NCBI RefSeq assembly: GCF_016806125.1 | Contig: NZ_CP047166.1 | Coordinates: 4,030,001-4,094,000, forward strand | DNA: 64,000 bases | DNA from: Ponticoccus alexandrii | GTDB taxonomy: Bacteria; Pseudomonadota; Alphaproteobacteria; Rhodobacterales; Rhodobacteraceae | Reading direction: 5' to 3' | In this document: piece after piece, positions 54,560 through 63,502 of the stretch | Position numbering within the stretch: position 1 is the stretch's first letter | How the letters are laid out: every line of letters begins with the position of its first letter | Program-made: the position numbers and the translations under genes | Notes under the pieces: model-generated | What the model saw: only the letters and a program-made list of their open reading frames with translations | Database searches by the model: none | Told to the model about the DNA's origin: nothing

Positions 54560-55241
54560 GATCGTTCTCGATACCGAGACGACGGGTTTCGAACCCGAAC
54601 AGGGCGACCGTATCGTCGAGATCGGCGCGGTCGAGCTGTACAACCACATGCCGACCGGCAAGACCTACCACCAGTACATCAACCCGGAACGCGCCATGCC
54701 GGCAGAGGCCTTCGCGGTGCACGGACTGGGCGACGATTTCCTGCGCGACAAGCCGGTTTTCGCCAAGATCGTCGACGAGTTCCGCGCCTTCATCGGCGAC
54801 TCGAAGCTGGTGATCCACAACGCCGCCTTCGACGTGAAATTCCTGAACGCGGAACTGCGGTGGGCCAAGCGTCCGCTGCTGGCCGCCGATTGTGCCATCG
54901 ACACGCTGGATATTGCGCGCCGCCGGTTTCCGGGTTCACCCGCCTCGCTGGATGCGCTGTGCCGCCGTTTCGGGATCGACAACTCGTCGCGGACTCTGCA
55001 TGGCGCGCTTCTGGACAGCGAGATCCTTGCCGAGGTCTACCTTGAACTGATCGGCGGCAAGCAGCCCGATCTTGTGCTGGCTCCGGTGCAGACGAAGTCC
55101 GCGAACGGCGAGTCGGACAGCGACTGGCGGCCGAAACCCCGGCCCACGCCCCTGCCGTCGCGCCTGTCGGAAACGGAAAAGGCGGCTCACGCCGCCTTTG
55201 TCGCCAAGCTGGGGCCCGAGGCCCTTTGGACGAAGGCCTGA
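54552..55241 (+). CDS. dnaQ: DNA polymerase III epsilon subunit (proofreading exonuclease)
   Basis: This 229-residue 3'-5' exonuclease has Exo I VLDTETTG, Exo [12 protein letters not shown] and Exo [17 protein letters not shown] with catalytic Asp/Glu and His. A Pro-rich linker ([10 protein letters not shown]) leads to a C-terminal segment that should bind the alpha subunit. A terminator hairpin for the convergent secB gene lies within its last codons (55178-55199). Confidence 0.96.
   Translation: MREIVLDTETTGFEPEQGDRIVEIGAVELYNHMPTGKTYHQYINPERAMPAEAFAVHGLGDDFLRDKPVFAKIVDEFRAFIGDSKLVIHNAAFDVKFLNAELRWAKRPLLAADCAIDTLDIARRRFPGSPASLDALCRRFGIDNSSRTLHGALLDSEILAEVYLELIGGKQPDLVLAPVQTKSANGESDSDWRPKPRPTPLPSRLSETEKAAHAAFVAKLGPEALWTKA
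55171..55199 (-). terminator. Terminator of secB inside the dnaQ coding region
   Basis: A perfect 9-bp stem (55178-55186 with 55191-55199) with a TCAC loop is followed on the minus strand by a T-rich run (complement of 55171-55180). It begins 44 bases after the secB stop and is read as codons EKAAHAAF in dnaQ. Confidence 0.6.
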
Positions 55242-55242
55242 C

Positions 55243-55749
55243 TTAGGCCTGCGCCACCGGCGGCGTTTCGCTTTGCTGCGCGGCCTGACGGCGCTGCAGT
55301 TCGTTGCGGTACAGCGCAAGGAAGTCGATCGTTTCCAGGTTCAGCGGCGGGAAGCCACCGTCGCGCGACACGTCGGAGACGATGCGGCGCACGAAGGGGA
55401 ACAGCATCCGCGGGCACTCGATCAGCAGGAAGGGGTGCAGTTGCTCTTCCGGGACGTTCTCGATGTGGAAGACGCCGGCATATTCCAGTTCCAGCACAAA
55501 AAGATGCGCGCCGCTGTCCTTGGCCTTCGACTCGACCTTCAGCTTCATCACGACTTCGTACTGGTTGTCGGCGGGGCGCTTTTTGGCGTCGAGGTTCACC
55601 TGAACCTGAACGTCGGGCGTGACTTCGCCGCTGACACCCTTGGTCGAGAGAATATTCTCGAAGGAAAGATCGCGAATGAATTGTGCGAGGACGTTCATCT
55701 TCGGCGCTTGCGGCTGCTGGGCCGTGTCCGCTCCGTTCGTTTCTGCCAT
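55243..55749 (-). CDS. secB: SecB, protein-export chaperone
   Basis: This 168-residue tetrameric chaperone delivers preproteins to SecA. It shows LAQFIRDLSFENI, the LEYAGVFHIENV strand and the ECPRMLFPFVRRIVSDV region with GGFPPLNLETIDF. It converges on dnaQ with a single base between stops and starts 57 bases after the fxsA-like gene on the same strand. Confidence 0.96.
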   Translation of the reverse strand: MAETNGADTAQQPQAPKMNVLAQFIRDLSFENILSTKGVSGEVTPDVQVQVNLDAKKRPADNQYEVVMKLKVESKAKDSGAHLFVLELEYAGVFHIENVPEEQLHPFLLIECPRMLFPFVRRIVSDVSRDGGFPPLNLETIDFLALYRNELQRRQAAQQSETPPVAQA

Positions 55750-55806
55750 TGTTCTGGCCTCCCGTGTAAAACTTGGCTCATCGCATAGCAGGCTGCGCCA
55801 GCGCGC

Positions 55807-56313
55807 TCAATGCCTCGTCCAGCCAGAGCCGGGGTGATTGGGTTTCTTCTCGCGGTGAACCTCGGTGAACTCGCCTTCGATCACGTCGGGCCGGTGATCG
55901 TGGCGCGGGCCCTGCGGCTCTTGACGGGGGTCGTGGCGCGGATCCTCGCCCATCTGGAACGAGGCCACCGTGACCCGTGATTTCAGCCATTTGAACATGG
56001 CGACGCGCACCGCCGGGATCAGCAGGGCAAAGCCCACGGCGTCTGTGAAAAAGCCCGGCGTCAGCAGCAGGGCGCCGGACAGCAGGATCATCGCGCCATG
56101 GGCCAGCGGTTCACCGGGATCTTCCAGCCGGTTAAAGCTTTGCCGAAGGTTGTTGAGTGCCAGACGGCCCTGTGCCCGGACCATCCAGGTGCCAAGGATC
56201 GCGGTCACGATGACCACGCCCAGAGTCGGCCAGAGGCCGATCAGCCCGCCGACCTGAATGAACAGGGCGATTTCGATCAGCGGAACCATCAGGAAGGCTA
56301 CGAAAAGCCACAT
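55807..56313 (-). CDS. fxsA: FxsA-family membrane protein
   Basis: FxsA was found in E. coli as a suppressor of F-exclusion of phage T7. This 168-residue inner-membrane protein has PLIEIALFIQVGGLIG, a second helix, and the signature LLLTPGFFTDAVGFALLIP. The C-terminal tail (about 125-168) is hydrophilic and rich in His, Asp and Arg. The start at 56313 has a GGAGG ribosome site. Function in the cell is unknown. Confidence 0.92.
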   Translation of the reverse strand: MWLFVAFLMVPLIEIALFIQVGGLIGLWPTLGVVIVTAILGTWMVRAQGRLALNNLRQSFNRLEDPGEPLAHGAMILLSGALLLTPGFFTDAVGFALLIPAVRVAMFKWLKSRVTVASFQMGEDPRHDPRQEPQGPRHDHRPDVIEGEFTEVHREKKPNHPGSGWTRH

Positions 56314-56417
56314 GTGTCTGTCCTCCAAGTCGGGCGGCGCCGGTGGACTCGCCCCGGTGCCTCACCTACATAGGAATGCAACACCCAAGTTTCCATGTAC
56401 GCCGCCAAGAGGTGACG

Positions 56418-57077
56418 ATGAACTCCCCCATTCTCCAGCTGCTCGTTCTGGCCGGAATCGCCATATTTCTCGTTCTGCGCCTGCGCAGCGTTCTCGGCAC
56501 GCGGGAGGGGTTCGAGAAACCCCCGGCGCCTGCCCCGTCCGAAACGCGTAGCAACCGCGCCGGGTTCGAAGTGATCGAGGGCGGACCGGATCACGACATC
56601 GTCGATCATGTCCCCGAAGGCAGCGATGCCGCCGATGCGCTGGCCGCGATGAAAAAGGCGGAGCCCAGCTTTTCGGTGTCCGAATTCCTCTCGGGCGCGC
56701 GTGGGGCCTACGAAATGATCCTGATGGGCTTTGAAAACGGCAAGGTGGAGGATCTGAAACCTTTCCTCGCCGATGACGTCTACGAGACCTTCGAAGAAGT
56801 CGTCGCCCAGCGGGAAGAGCAGGGGCTGACCATCGAGGCGACCTTTATCGGTGTGCGGGAACTGTCCCTTGCCGATGCCAGCTATGACGAGACCTCGGGC
56901 CTTGCCGAGATCACCGTGCGCTATATGGCCGAACTGACCTCTGTGGTTAAGAACGCCGAGGGCGAGGTCGTCGAAGGCTCTGCCACGGCGGTGAAGCGCC
57001 AGAAGGACGTCTGGACCTATGCCCGCACCATGGGTGCCTCTGACCCGAACTGGCAGCTTGTCGCCACGGACGAATGA
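56418..57077 (+). CDS. Tim44-like domain protein
   Basis: This 219-residue protein has one N-terminal membrane helix (residues 4-20) and a C-terminal Tim44 domain (about 75-215) with AYEMILMGFENGKVEDLKPF split across two helices. Bacterial Tim44-like proteins (TimA) are membrane-bound and of unclear role, while mitochondrial Tim44 recruits Hsp70 to the import pore. The start at 56418 has an AAGAGGTG ribosome site. It diverges from fxsA and overlaps mltA by 4 bases. Confidence 0.92.
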   Translation: MNSPILQLLVLAGIAIFLVLRLRSVLGTREGFEKPPAPAPSETRSNRAGFEVIEGGPDHDIVDHVPEGSDAADALAAMKKAEPSFSVSEFLSGARGAYEMILMGFENGKVEDLKPFLADDVYETFEEVVAQREEQGLTIEATFIGVRELSLADASYDETSGLAEITVRYMAELTSVVKNAEGEVVEGSATAVKRQKDVWTYARTMGASDPNWQLVATDE

Positions 57078-58114
57078 CACGACTGATCCTTGCGCTTGTC
57101 CTTGGTCTTGCCGCCATGACCGGCCGCTCTGATGCAGAGAGCGGGCCGGTCTACGCGGTTCTCGATTTCGGGGACCTGACCGGATGGGCCGAGGATGACC
57201 ATGCTGCGGCACTTGAGGTGTTCCGCAACACCTGCCGCGACTTCGACGATCCCGACTGGCGTTCGCTCTGCGGTTTCGCCGAGGGCACGCAGGACGCGAA
57301 GGGGTTCTTCGAACTGCTGTTCCGCCCGGTGATGATCACCGATGGCAAGGACGGTTTGTTCACCGGCTACTTCGAGCCGGAACTGCGCGGGTCGCCCCAT
57401 CAGACGGCGACCTATCGTTATCCGATTTACGCCATGCCGCCGGAAGCCGCCGAGATCCGTCCGTGGTTGACGCGGCGCGAGATCCTGACCACCGGCGTCA
57501 TGCAGGACAGGGGGCTGGAAATCGCCTGGGTTGATGACCCGGTGGAACTGTTCTTCCTGCAGATTCAGGGGTCCGGGCGCGTGCGTTTTCCCGACGGGCG
57601 CACCGTGCGCGTCGGCTACGGCGGTTTCAACGGGCATCCCTATCGCTCGATCGGCAAGGAAATGGTGCGGCGGGGCATCTACGAGGCGCATCAGGTCTCT
57701 GCCCAGGTGATCCGCAGCTGGGTGCGGCGCAATCCGCTGATCGGAGAGGAACTGCTGTACCACAATGCCTCATATGTCTTCTTTCGCGAGGTCAGCGAGG
57801 TTCCGGCGGATCGCGGTCCGCTGGGTGCCATGAACCGGTCGATCACCGCGATGCGGTCGATCGCGGTCGATCCGGCCTATACACCGCTGGGCGCCCCGGT
57901 GTGGATCGAGAAACAGGGCGACACCCCCCTGAACCGGCTGATGATCGCGCAGGACACCGGCTCTGCCATCAAGGGCGCGCAGCGGGCGGATATCTTCTTT
58001 GGCACCGGGGACGCGGCCGGTGCAGCGGCAGGAGAGGTCAAGGACCGCGGGCGCATGGTGGTGCTGCTGCCGATCCAGCGCGCCTATGCCCTGCTGCCGG
58101 AAGCGGTGCAATGA
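57074..58114 (+). CDS. mltA: MltA-family murein transglycosylase
   Basis: This 346-residue enzyme cleaves peptidoglycan glycan chains. It has an N-terminal signal peptide without lipobox, unlike E. coli MltA, so it is probably soluble in the periplasm. FTGYFEPELRGS, the LQIQGSGRVRFPDG region and the 3D domain with AQDTGSAIKGAQRADIFFG (catalytic Asp) are present. Its start overlaps the Tim44-like gene by 4 bases and its stop overlaps the smr gene by 4. Confidence 0.94.
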   Translation: MTRLILALVLGLAAMTGRSDAESGPVYAVLDFGDLTGWAEDDHAAALEVFRNTCRDFDDPDWRSLCGFAEGTQDAKGFFELLFRPVMITDGKDGLFTGYFEPELRGSPHQTATYRYPIYAMPPEAAEIRPWLTRREILTTGVMQDRGLEIAWVDDPVELFFLQIQGSGRVRFPDGRTVRVGYGGFNGHPYRSIGKEMVRRGIYEAHQVSAQVIRSWVRRNPLIGEELLYHNASYVFFREVSEVPADRGPLGAMNRSITAMRSIAVDPAYTPLGAPVWIEKQGDTPLNRLMIAQDTGSAIKGAQRADIFFGTGDAAGAAAGEVKDRGRMVVLLPIQRAYALLPEAVQ

Positions 58115-58716
58115 GCCGCCGTCGAGTGCGGCCGGACGAGCTGGATCTCTGGCATCGGGTGGCGCGGCAGACAGAGGCCTTGCCCGGGCGGCCCAAGCCA
58201 AAGGCTCCGGCCCCGGATCCGAAGACGCCAGACCGGCCGGTTCGTCCCCCCGAACCGGCCGCTTTGCCTCCGCCGTTGTCATCGTTCCGTATGGGGCAGA
58301 AAACCGGGCCCCGGGCCGAGACCCACGATTTCCACAAGACCACCTCGGACCGCATGAATACCGAGGGCGTCAATATGGACGCCCGCGCCTTCACGCGGAT
58401 GAAGCGGGGGCGGCTGGAACCCGAGGGCCGGATCGATCTGCACGGCATGACGCTGGATCAGGCCCATCCGGCGCTGTCGCAGTTCATCCTGACGGGGCAG
58501 GCGCGGGGTCTGCGGTTGGTGCTGGTGATCACCGGCAAGGGCCTGCGCGAAGACCCCTATGACCCGATGCCTCGCCGCCGGGGCGTGCTGAAGACGCAGG
58601 TGCCCATGTGGCTGAAGATGCCCCCGGTGGCGCAGGCGGTGCTTCAGGTCACTGAAGCGCACCGCAAACACGGCGGCGGCGGCGCCTATTACGTCTATCT
58701 CAGGCGGCGGCGATAA
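58111..58716 (+). CDS. Smr-domain protein
   Basis: This 201-residue protein has a disordered Pro-rich N-terminal half (about 25-60) and a C-terminal Smr domain with RIDLHGMTLDQAH, VLVITGKGL and GGGGAYYVYLRR. Smr domains act as nucleases on DNA or RNA; alphaproteobacterial stand-alone members are not well characterised. It overlaps mltA by 4 bases, and its last 17 bases overlap the convergent MFS gene. Confidence 0.92.
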   Translation: MSRRRVRPDELDLWHRVARQTEALPGRPKPKAPAPDPKTPDRPVRPPEPAALPPPLSSFRMGQKTGPRAETHDFHKTTSDRMNTEGVNMDARAFTRMKRGRLEPEGRIDLHGMTLDQAHPALSQFILTGQARGLRLVLVITGKGLREDPYDPMPRRRGVLKTQVPMWLKMPPVAQAVLQVTEAHRKHGGGGAYYVYLRRRR

Positions 58717-59923
58717 GCAGGCCGCGCGCCCGGCCCACGCCGATGACCATCATCGCCGTGGCGAAGGCAAAGTAGAGGGCTACGCCAAGGTATTGCGTCT
58801 GGATGCCAATGCCGAAGTCGATCAGGAAGCCGGTGATCCCCGGACCCAGCGCCGTGCCAAGCACCATGACCGCCGCCGCCATCGCCTTGATGGATCCCAT
58901 GCGCCGCGTGCCGTAGAACTCTGCCCAGAAGGCATTCGGCAGGGTGTTGTTGCAGCCCGTCGTCAGCGCCATGCTCATCATGCCCACAAGCGCCCAGCCG
59001 GGAGTGGGGCTGAGGGCATAGAGCGTGAAGGCCGCCACCATCGGCAGCTGGTACCATGGGATCAGGCGCGGCGTGCCGACTCGATCCAGAAGCCAGCCCG
59101 ACAGTGTCATGGCCGCGACCACGACCGCCGTGTAGATCGGGAACAGCGCCACCAGTTCCAGATGGGTCCAGCCCTTCACCTCGGCGAAATGCACCTGCTG
59201 AAAGAAAAAGGCGGTGCCGAAGGCCGGCGGCCCGAGCAGCGCCGGCACCATGAACCAGAACAGCCAGTGGCGCAGGACCTCGTTGCGGGTCCAGTGGCGG
59301 CCCTCCATTCCGACGGCATGGTCGGTCTCGGCGTGGCTTTGCGGCGTGCGTTCCTGCATCAGCAGCATGACCAGCAACGGAATGGCGGCAAGGCACGTCG
59401 CGACGGGGATCAGCCAGAGAACGCGCCAGTCCACGGTCAGCAGAAGCGAGACGAAGGTCAGCGGCAGGATCGCTTCTCCCAGCGCGATGCCAAGGCCTGC
59501 GATCGACAGCGCCTTGCCGCGCGAGGCGACGAACCAGCGCGACATGGACACGACCGCGATGTGGCTTGTCATGCCTTGACCGCAGAAGCGCAGGCAGAAG
59601 ATGACCAGCGGCAGCAGCGCCGCCGTGGGGCTCCAGGCCATGAACAGGCAGGCGCCGGCCAGCATGGCCAACACCAGACCGCCAAGCACCCGGGTGCGGA
59701 AGTGGTCGGTCAGCCCGCCCGCCCAGACCATCGCCACCGCCGAGGCCGTGGTGCCCAGCGTGTAAATCCCGCCCCACTGGCCATGGCTGAGAGAGAAGGT
59801 TTCGCGGATTTCCCCGGCGAAGACAGAAATGAAGAAGGTCTGACCGAAGCTGGACAGAAAGGTCAGCAGGACACCGGCGGAGAGCCAGCGATAATTTTGC
59901 AGGATGAAGCGTATCGTGGACAT
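58700..59923 (-). CDS. MFS transporter
   Basis: This 407-residue inner-membrane transporter has about 12 hydrophobic segments and an MFS-like loop motif after helix 2 (GGLTDHFRTRVLGG). A hydrophilic central loop near residues 190-215 (QERTPQSHAETDHAVG) separates the two halves. The substrate cannot be inferred. It stands alone between the smr gene and the polysaccharide export gene. Confidence 0.9.
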   Translation of the reverse strand: MSTIRFILQNYRWLSAGVLLTFLSSFGQTFFISVFAGEIRETFSLSHGQWGGIYTLGTTASAVAMVWAGGLTDHFRTRVLGGLVLAMLAGACLFMAWSPTAALLPLVIFCLRFCGQGMTSHIAVVSMSRWFVASRGKALSIAGLGIALGEAILPLTFVSLLLTVDWRVLWLIPVATCLAAIPLLVMLLMQERTPQSHAETDHAVGMEGRHWTRNEVLRHWLFWFMVPALLGPPAFGTAFFFQQVHFAEVKGWTHLELVALFPIYTAVVVAAMTLSGWLLDRVGTPRLIPWYQLPMVAAFTLYALSPTPGWALVGMMSMALTTGCNNTLPNAFWAEFYGTRRMGSIKAMAAAVMVLGTALGPGITGFLIDFGIGIQTQYLGVALYFAFATAMMVIGVGRARGLLIAAA

Positions 59924-60035
59924 GGCGGCCGTGCGTGGAAGACCGGCGGCGTTAACGCTACCGATGGCCGGACATGATCACGCAGGCGCCGAAGTTGCAA
60001 TCGGGCTTCGGGGGGGGGCCGCGGTACGGCCCTTG

Positions 60036-61157
60036 TCAGTTGGAAACCGCAGCCGCCTGTGAACTGACCCCGAAGACCGAACCGACAAGCCCGAGGATCG
60101 TCCGGGCGCTTGTCACCGGGCTTTCGGTGGCCAGTACGGTATCGCCGGGCTGGATGTGGAACTGCCGCGCCGCAAAAAGACCGTCGGCACTTGTCAGGTC
60201 GAAGGTAAAGACGACCTGCTGCATCCCGGGGCCGCGTCCGTCGGCGCGGATGTACTGGGCCGCGTATTCGCGCAGGACCAGCACGCCTTCGGGATCGGCG
60301 CGGCTGTCGTTGATGCCGCCCATCAGCGAGACGGCCTCCAGCGCGGTCACGCGGTCCTTGGGAAAGTAAACGAGGTCCTCGACGCCCGAGGCCCCCAGCG
60401 CGGTGAAGCTTCGGTTGTCTTCCTCGATCACCACGGTATCGCGCGGATGCAAAAGTGCGTTCCTGGACCCGTCGCGGAACAGTGCGTCCGAAGAGATCTC
60501 ATAGGTCGACGATCCCCGGATCAGACGCACCTGCGGGTTGCGCAGCCCCTGCGGGATGCCGCCCGCGTCGGCCAGAACGTTGAGGATCTTGTAGTTGCGC
60601 GAGGGCATCGGGTAGGCGCCGGGCTTTGTCACGCCGCCCACCACGTCGACCGTGTGGTCACGGCCCTGCTGAAGGCTGACCTGCACCTGCGCGGCGGGTA
60701 CGATGGCTTCCAGCCGGGACTGGATTTTCGCCCGCGCGCCAGCGGGCGTCAGCCCGCGGACACCGACCTTGTTGGCATAGGGCAGGAAGATGGAGCCGTT
60801 GCCGTCGACTTCGACCCCTTTGATTTCCGTGTAGCGCTGGCCGGGATTGGTGATCAGCGAGTTTTCCGAGCTGTCCCATATGGTCACGTCCAGCCGGTCG
60901 CCGGTGCGGATCACCGAAGAGCTGCTGCCTTCGGAGGTGCCGGGCCAGTGGTATTGTCCGTCCCAGCCGCTGGCGGGCCAGCTTTCGATACCGGGAATGT
61001 TCGCGCGGGTCACCGGAACGACCTGAAAGGTCGGAATCTCGGAGTTCTTTTCATTCACAACTTCGGATTGCAGAGCGGCGCCGCGCGGCAGGCTGCAGGC
61101 GGTCAAAAGTACAACTGCGCCCAGAAGGGCCAGTACGGTCCGTCGTCTTTGTTCCAA
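60036..61157 (-). CDS. Polysaccharide export outer-membrane lipoprotein (Wza/KpsD-like)
   Basis: This 373-residue lipoprotein has a lipobox LLTAC (Cys21), a Poly_export domain (RTGDRLDVTIWD, GSIFLPYANKVGVRGLTPA) and SLBB domains (DVVGGVTKPGAYPMP and a second after DTVVIEED). Such proteins form the outer-membrane ring for capsule or exopolysaccharide secretion. It diverges from an epimerase and a sugar transferase gene, which supports a polysaccharide locus. Confidence 0.94.
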   Translation of the reverse strand: MEQRRRTVLALLGAVVLLTACSLPRGAALQSEVVNEKNSEIPTFQVVPVTRANIPGIESWPASGWDGQYHWPGTSEGSSSSVIRTGDRLDVTIWDSSENSLITNPGQRYTEIKGVEVDGNGSIFLPYANKVGVRGLTPAGARAKIQSRLEAIVPAAQVQVSLQQGRDHTVDVVGGVTKPGAYPMPSRNYKILNVLADAGGIPQGLRNPQVRLIRGSSTYEISSDALFRDGSRNALLHPRDTVVIEEDNRSFTALGASGVEDLVYFPKDRVTALEAVSLMGGINDSRADPEGVLVLREYAAQYIRADGRGPGMQQVVFTFDLTSADGLFAARQFHIQPGDTVLATESPVTSARTILGLVGSVFGVSSQAAAVSN

Positions 61158-61255
61158 TCCGCCCCTCCGGGTCCGGTATGCTTCAGTCTTTTTAGTCGTT
61201 GCCTACGCTGATAAACACTCCGGCAGGACTTGGGAAGTGTAATGAGGTCGGGACC

Positions 61256-62110
61256 GTGGCAGACAGAACGCAGCCGACACTGCTGCTCTTGGGAGCGACG
61301 GGCAAGCTGGGGCGTGCGTTGCAGGCCTGCTGGCGCGTTGCGCCACCGGGGGACATGACCGTTACCGGTCTGGCGCGTCGGCGGAATTCCTCCGATATCC
61401 CGGTCTGGGTGCCCGGCGGACCCCTGCCCGCAACCGGCCCCGTTCGGGCGGTGGTGGCGGCTTGGGGTGTGACCTCTGGCACGCGGGAAGATATGGACGT
61501 CAATATCGCGCTGGCCCGCGCGGCGCTGGATCTTGCGCGCGAGGTCGGGGCGGAGCGTGTGCTGCACTTCTCTTCCGCAGCTGTCTACGGTCGGGGCGAC
61601 GGACGGCTGAGCGAAGAGGACGCCCCCGACCCGCAGGCGCCTTACGGCGCCAGCAAGTTGCGGATGGAAAATGCTGTGGACGACTGGCACAAGACCTTCG
61701 AGGGTGGGCCGCGGTCGGTGATCCTGCGGATCGGCAATGTCGCCGGGGCGGACATGCTCTTGGGCAATATGAAGGCGGGTCAGAGCGTGACACTGCATCG
61801 CCTGCCGGATGGCACCGCCCCGCGTCGCAGCTACATCACTCCCCCCGATCTTGCGAGGGTCATCGCGGCGCTGCTCCAAAAATCGGACCCTGCGTTGATT
61901 TACAATGTGGCCGCCCCGACGGTGACCGGGATGGATGAGATTGCGACAGAGGCAGGGGCCACGATCCGCTGGCAAGAGGCGCCCGAGACGGCCTTGTCCG
62001 AGGTCTGGCTGAACACCGACAGGTTGGGAGGCGTTCTGGCTCTTGGTCAGGAGACCGCCCAGCCGCGGCACCTGATCGACGGTGCCCGCCATGCAGGGCT
62101 GTGGCCATGA
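61256..62110 (+). CDS. NAD-dependent epimerase/dehydratase (short-chain, sugar nucleotide type)
   Basis: This 284-residue extended short-chain dehydrogenase has the Rossmann loop GATGKLGR, the active-site HFSSAAVYG and the catalytic YxxxK as YGASK. The GTG at 61256 has a GAGGT ribosome site and is preferred to the TTG at 61199, which would reach into the promoter zone of the divergent export gene. Likely substrate is a nucleotide sugar. Its stop overlaps the sugar transferase start by 4 bases. Confidence 0.88.
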   Translation: MADRTQPTLLLLGATGKLGRALQACWRVAPPGDMTVTGLARRRNSSDIPVWVPGGPLPATGPVRAVVAAWGVTSGTREDMDVNIALARAALDLAREVGAERVLHFSSAAVYGRGDGRLSEEDAPDPQAPYGASKLRMENAVDDWHKTFEGGPRSVILRIGNVAGADMLLGNMKAGQSVTLHRLPDGTAPRRSYITPPDLARVIAALLQKSDPALIYNVAAPTVTGMDEIATEAGATIRWQEAPETALSEVWLNTDRLGGVLALGQETAQPRHLIDGARHAGLWP

Positions 62111-62751
62111 AAAGAGGACTTCTGCGGGTTCTCGATTTTCTTTATGCCATTGGAATGACCGTGCTTTTGGCACCGCTTCTGGTCTATGTGGCCTGGCGTG
62201 TCTGGCGCGAGGATGGGCGTCCGATCCTGTATAAATCCGAACGGATGCACGCCCCCGGCAAGCCTTTTCAGCTTTGGAAGTTTCGCACGATGACGGTGGT
62301 CGAGACGGATTCCGGGGTCTCTGGCGGGGACAAGGCGGCGCGGATCACGCCCACTGGCGGATGGCTGCGCGCCAAGCGGCTGGACGAGCTTCCGCAGCTT
62401 TGGAACGTGCTGCGCGGCGATCTTGGTTTTGTCGGACCCCGTGCGCCGCTGCGGCGCTATGTCGAGATGTATCCGGAGCTGTATGCCGAAGTGCTGAAAG
62501 ACAGGCCGGGCATCACCGGGATGGCATCCATGGTCTTTCACAGGACCGAAGAGCGCCTCTTGGCCTGCACGACGACGCCGGAAGAGACTGAGGCGGTCTA
62601 TTGCACCCGCTGCATTCCGCGCAAGGCCCGGCTGGACCTGCTTTATGCGAAACGGCGCAACCCCTGCACGGACATGCGCCTGATGTTCGCGACGGTCTTT
62701 CGCCGGGTGTCCATGCATGACCGGGAGAAGCGGGGGCAAAACGACCGGTGA
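62107..62751 (+). CDS. Undecaprenyl-phosphate sugar phosphotransferase (bacterial sugar transferase family)
   Basis: This 214-residue enzyme starts polysaccharide repeat assembly by loading a sugar-phosphate onto the lipid carrier. It has one N-terminal membrane helix (about 8-28) and the family motifs LYKSERMHAPGKPFQLWKF, then RTM, RLDELPQLWNVLRGDL and GFVGPRAP. It is the short form without the extra N-terminal helices of WbaP. The ATG at 62107 overlaps the epimerase stop; a GTG at 62101 is also in frame. Confidence 0.93.
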   Translation: MKRGLLRVLDFLYAIGMTVLLAPLLVYVAWRVWREDGRPILYKSERMHAPGKPFQLWKFRTMTVVETDSGVSGGDKAARITPTGGWLRAKRLDELPQLWNVLRGDLGFVGPRAPLRRYVEMYPELYAEVLKDRPGITGMASMVFHRTEERLLACTTTPEETEAVYCTRCIPRKARLDLLYAKRRNPCTDMRLMFATVFRRVSMHDREKRGQNDR

Positions 62752-62824
62752 CCGGGTGCGTTTGGCGGGCGGTCCCGGGTGGACAAAGCCCGATTCCCAC
62801 CAACAAACGCCAGGGCAAATCGCC

Positions 62825-63502
62825 TCAGCGGCGCAGCGCCTGCGTCGTCATGTAGCCGGTGAAGCCACCCATGTATTGCCGCGCACTCAGCACATAGCCG
62901 TCGGAGGCGACGACATAGGTGTTGGTGAAGCTGTGAACCGGGTCAGAGCTGTTGCACTCTGCCGTGACAACCGTCCCGGTGGTTTGCACAAGGCCGCCCT
63001 GCACCGCCCGCGACCCGCCCGGCGTGACCTGGCACAGGTAGCTGGCAACCACGGTCACGTCTTCCGGCGTCAGATAGCGCAGGTCGTAGCGCGCGGTTCC
63101 GGCGCGGCGGGCCGAGACATGGGACAGCAGCGCGCCCACCTCGGAGGACATCAGGTCGCCGCCGAAGCCACGGGTCGAGGTCATCATGCCGCCCCGCATG
63201 TTCACGACCTGCCGCGTCGAGGACCCATAGGTCCGGTAGGGACCGTTGGTCTCGATCTGCTGCATCAGGAACTGCCCCTTGCGGCTTTCGATCTCGAACA
63301 TCTGCACCGGCCCGGGCGTGGCCGTCAGGGCCTGCGCGATCTGCTGACCGGTCAGGGGCTGCGGCGCCGGCTTCTTCTGAAAGAGCGCCGGAAGCTGCTT
63401 GATGATCTGGCTGCGGTCGTTGGGCCCGTTGCCGCAGCCTGCAAGGATCAGGCCTGCGGCCAGCAGGGCAAGGCCGGTGCGCATCGTCTTGGCTGCGGTC
63501 AT
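62825..63502 (-). CDS. YjbF-like lipoprotein
   Basis: This 225-residue lipoprotein (lipobox LAGC, Cys23) resembles YjbF/GfcB-type proteins of exopolysaccharide operons, with a beta-rich body (FEIESRKGQFLMQQIETNG split, TYGSSTRQVVNMRGGMM). The start at 63502 overlaps the end of the yjbH-like gene by 4 bases; the longer open frame is antisense noise. It converges on the sugar transferase after 73 bases. Confidence 0.85.
   Translation of the reverse strand: MTAAKTMRTGLALLAAGLILAGCGNGPNDRSQIIKQLPALFQKKPAPQPLTGQQIAQALTATPGPVQMFEIESRKGQFLMQQIETNGPYRTYGSSTRQVVNMRGGMMTSTRGFGGDLMSSEVGALLSHVSARRAGTARYDLRYLTPEDVTVVASYLCQVTPGGSRAVQGGLVQTTGTVVTAECNSSDPVHSFTNTYVVASDGYVLSARQYMGGFTGYMTTQALRR

Noticed and set aside
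60036-61157. Possible curli or secretin-type secretion protein
   Set aside because: The lipobox, Poly_export and SLBB segments point to a Wza/KpsD-type exporter; no secretin or CsgG pattern is present.
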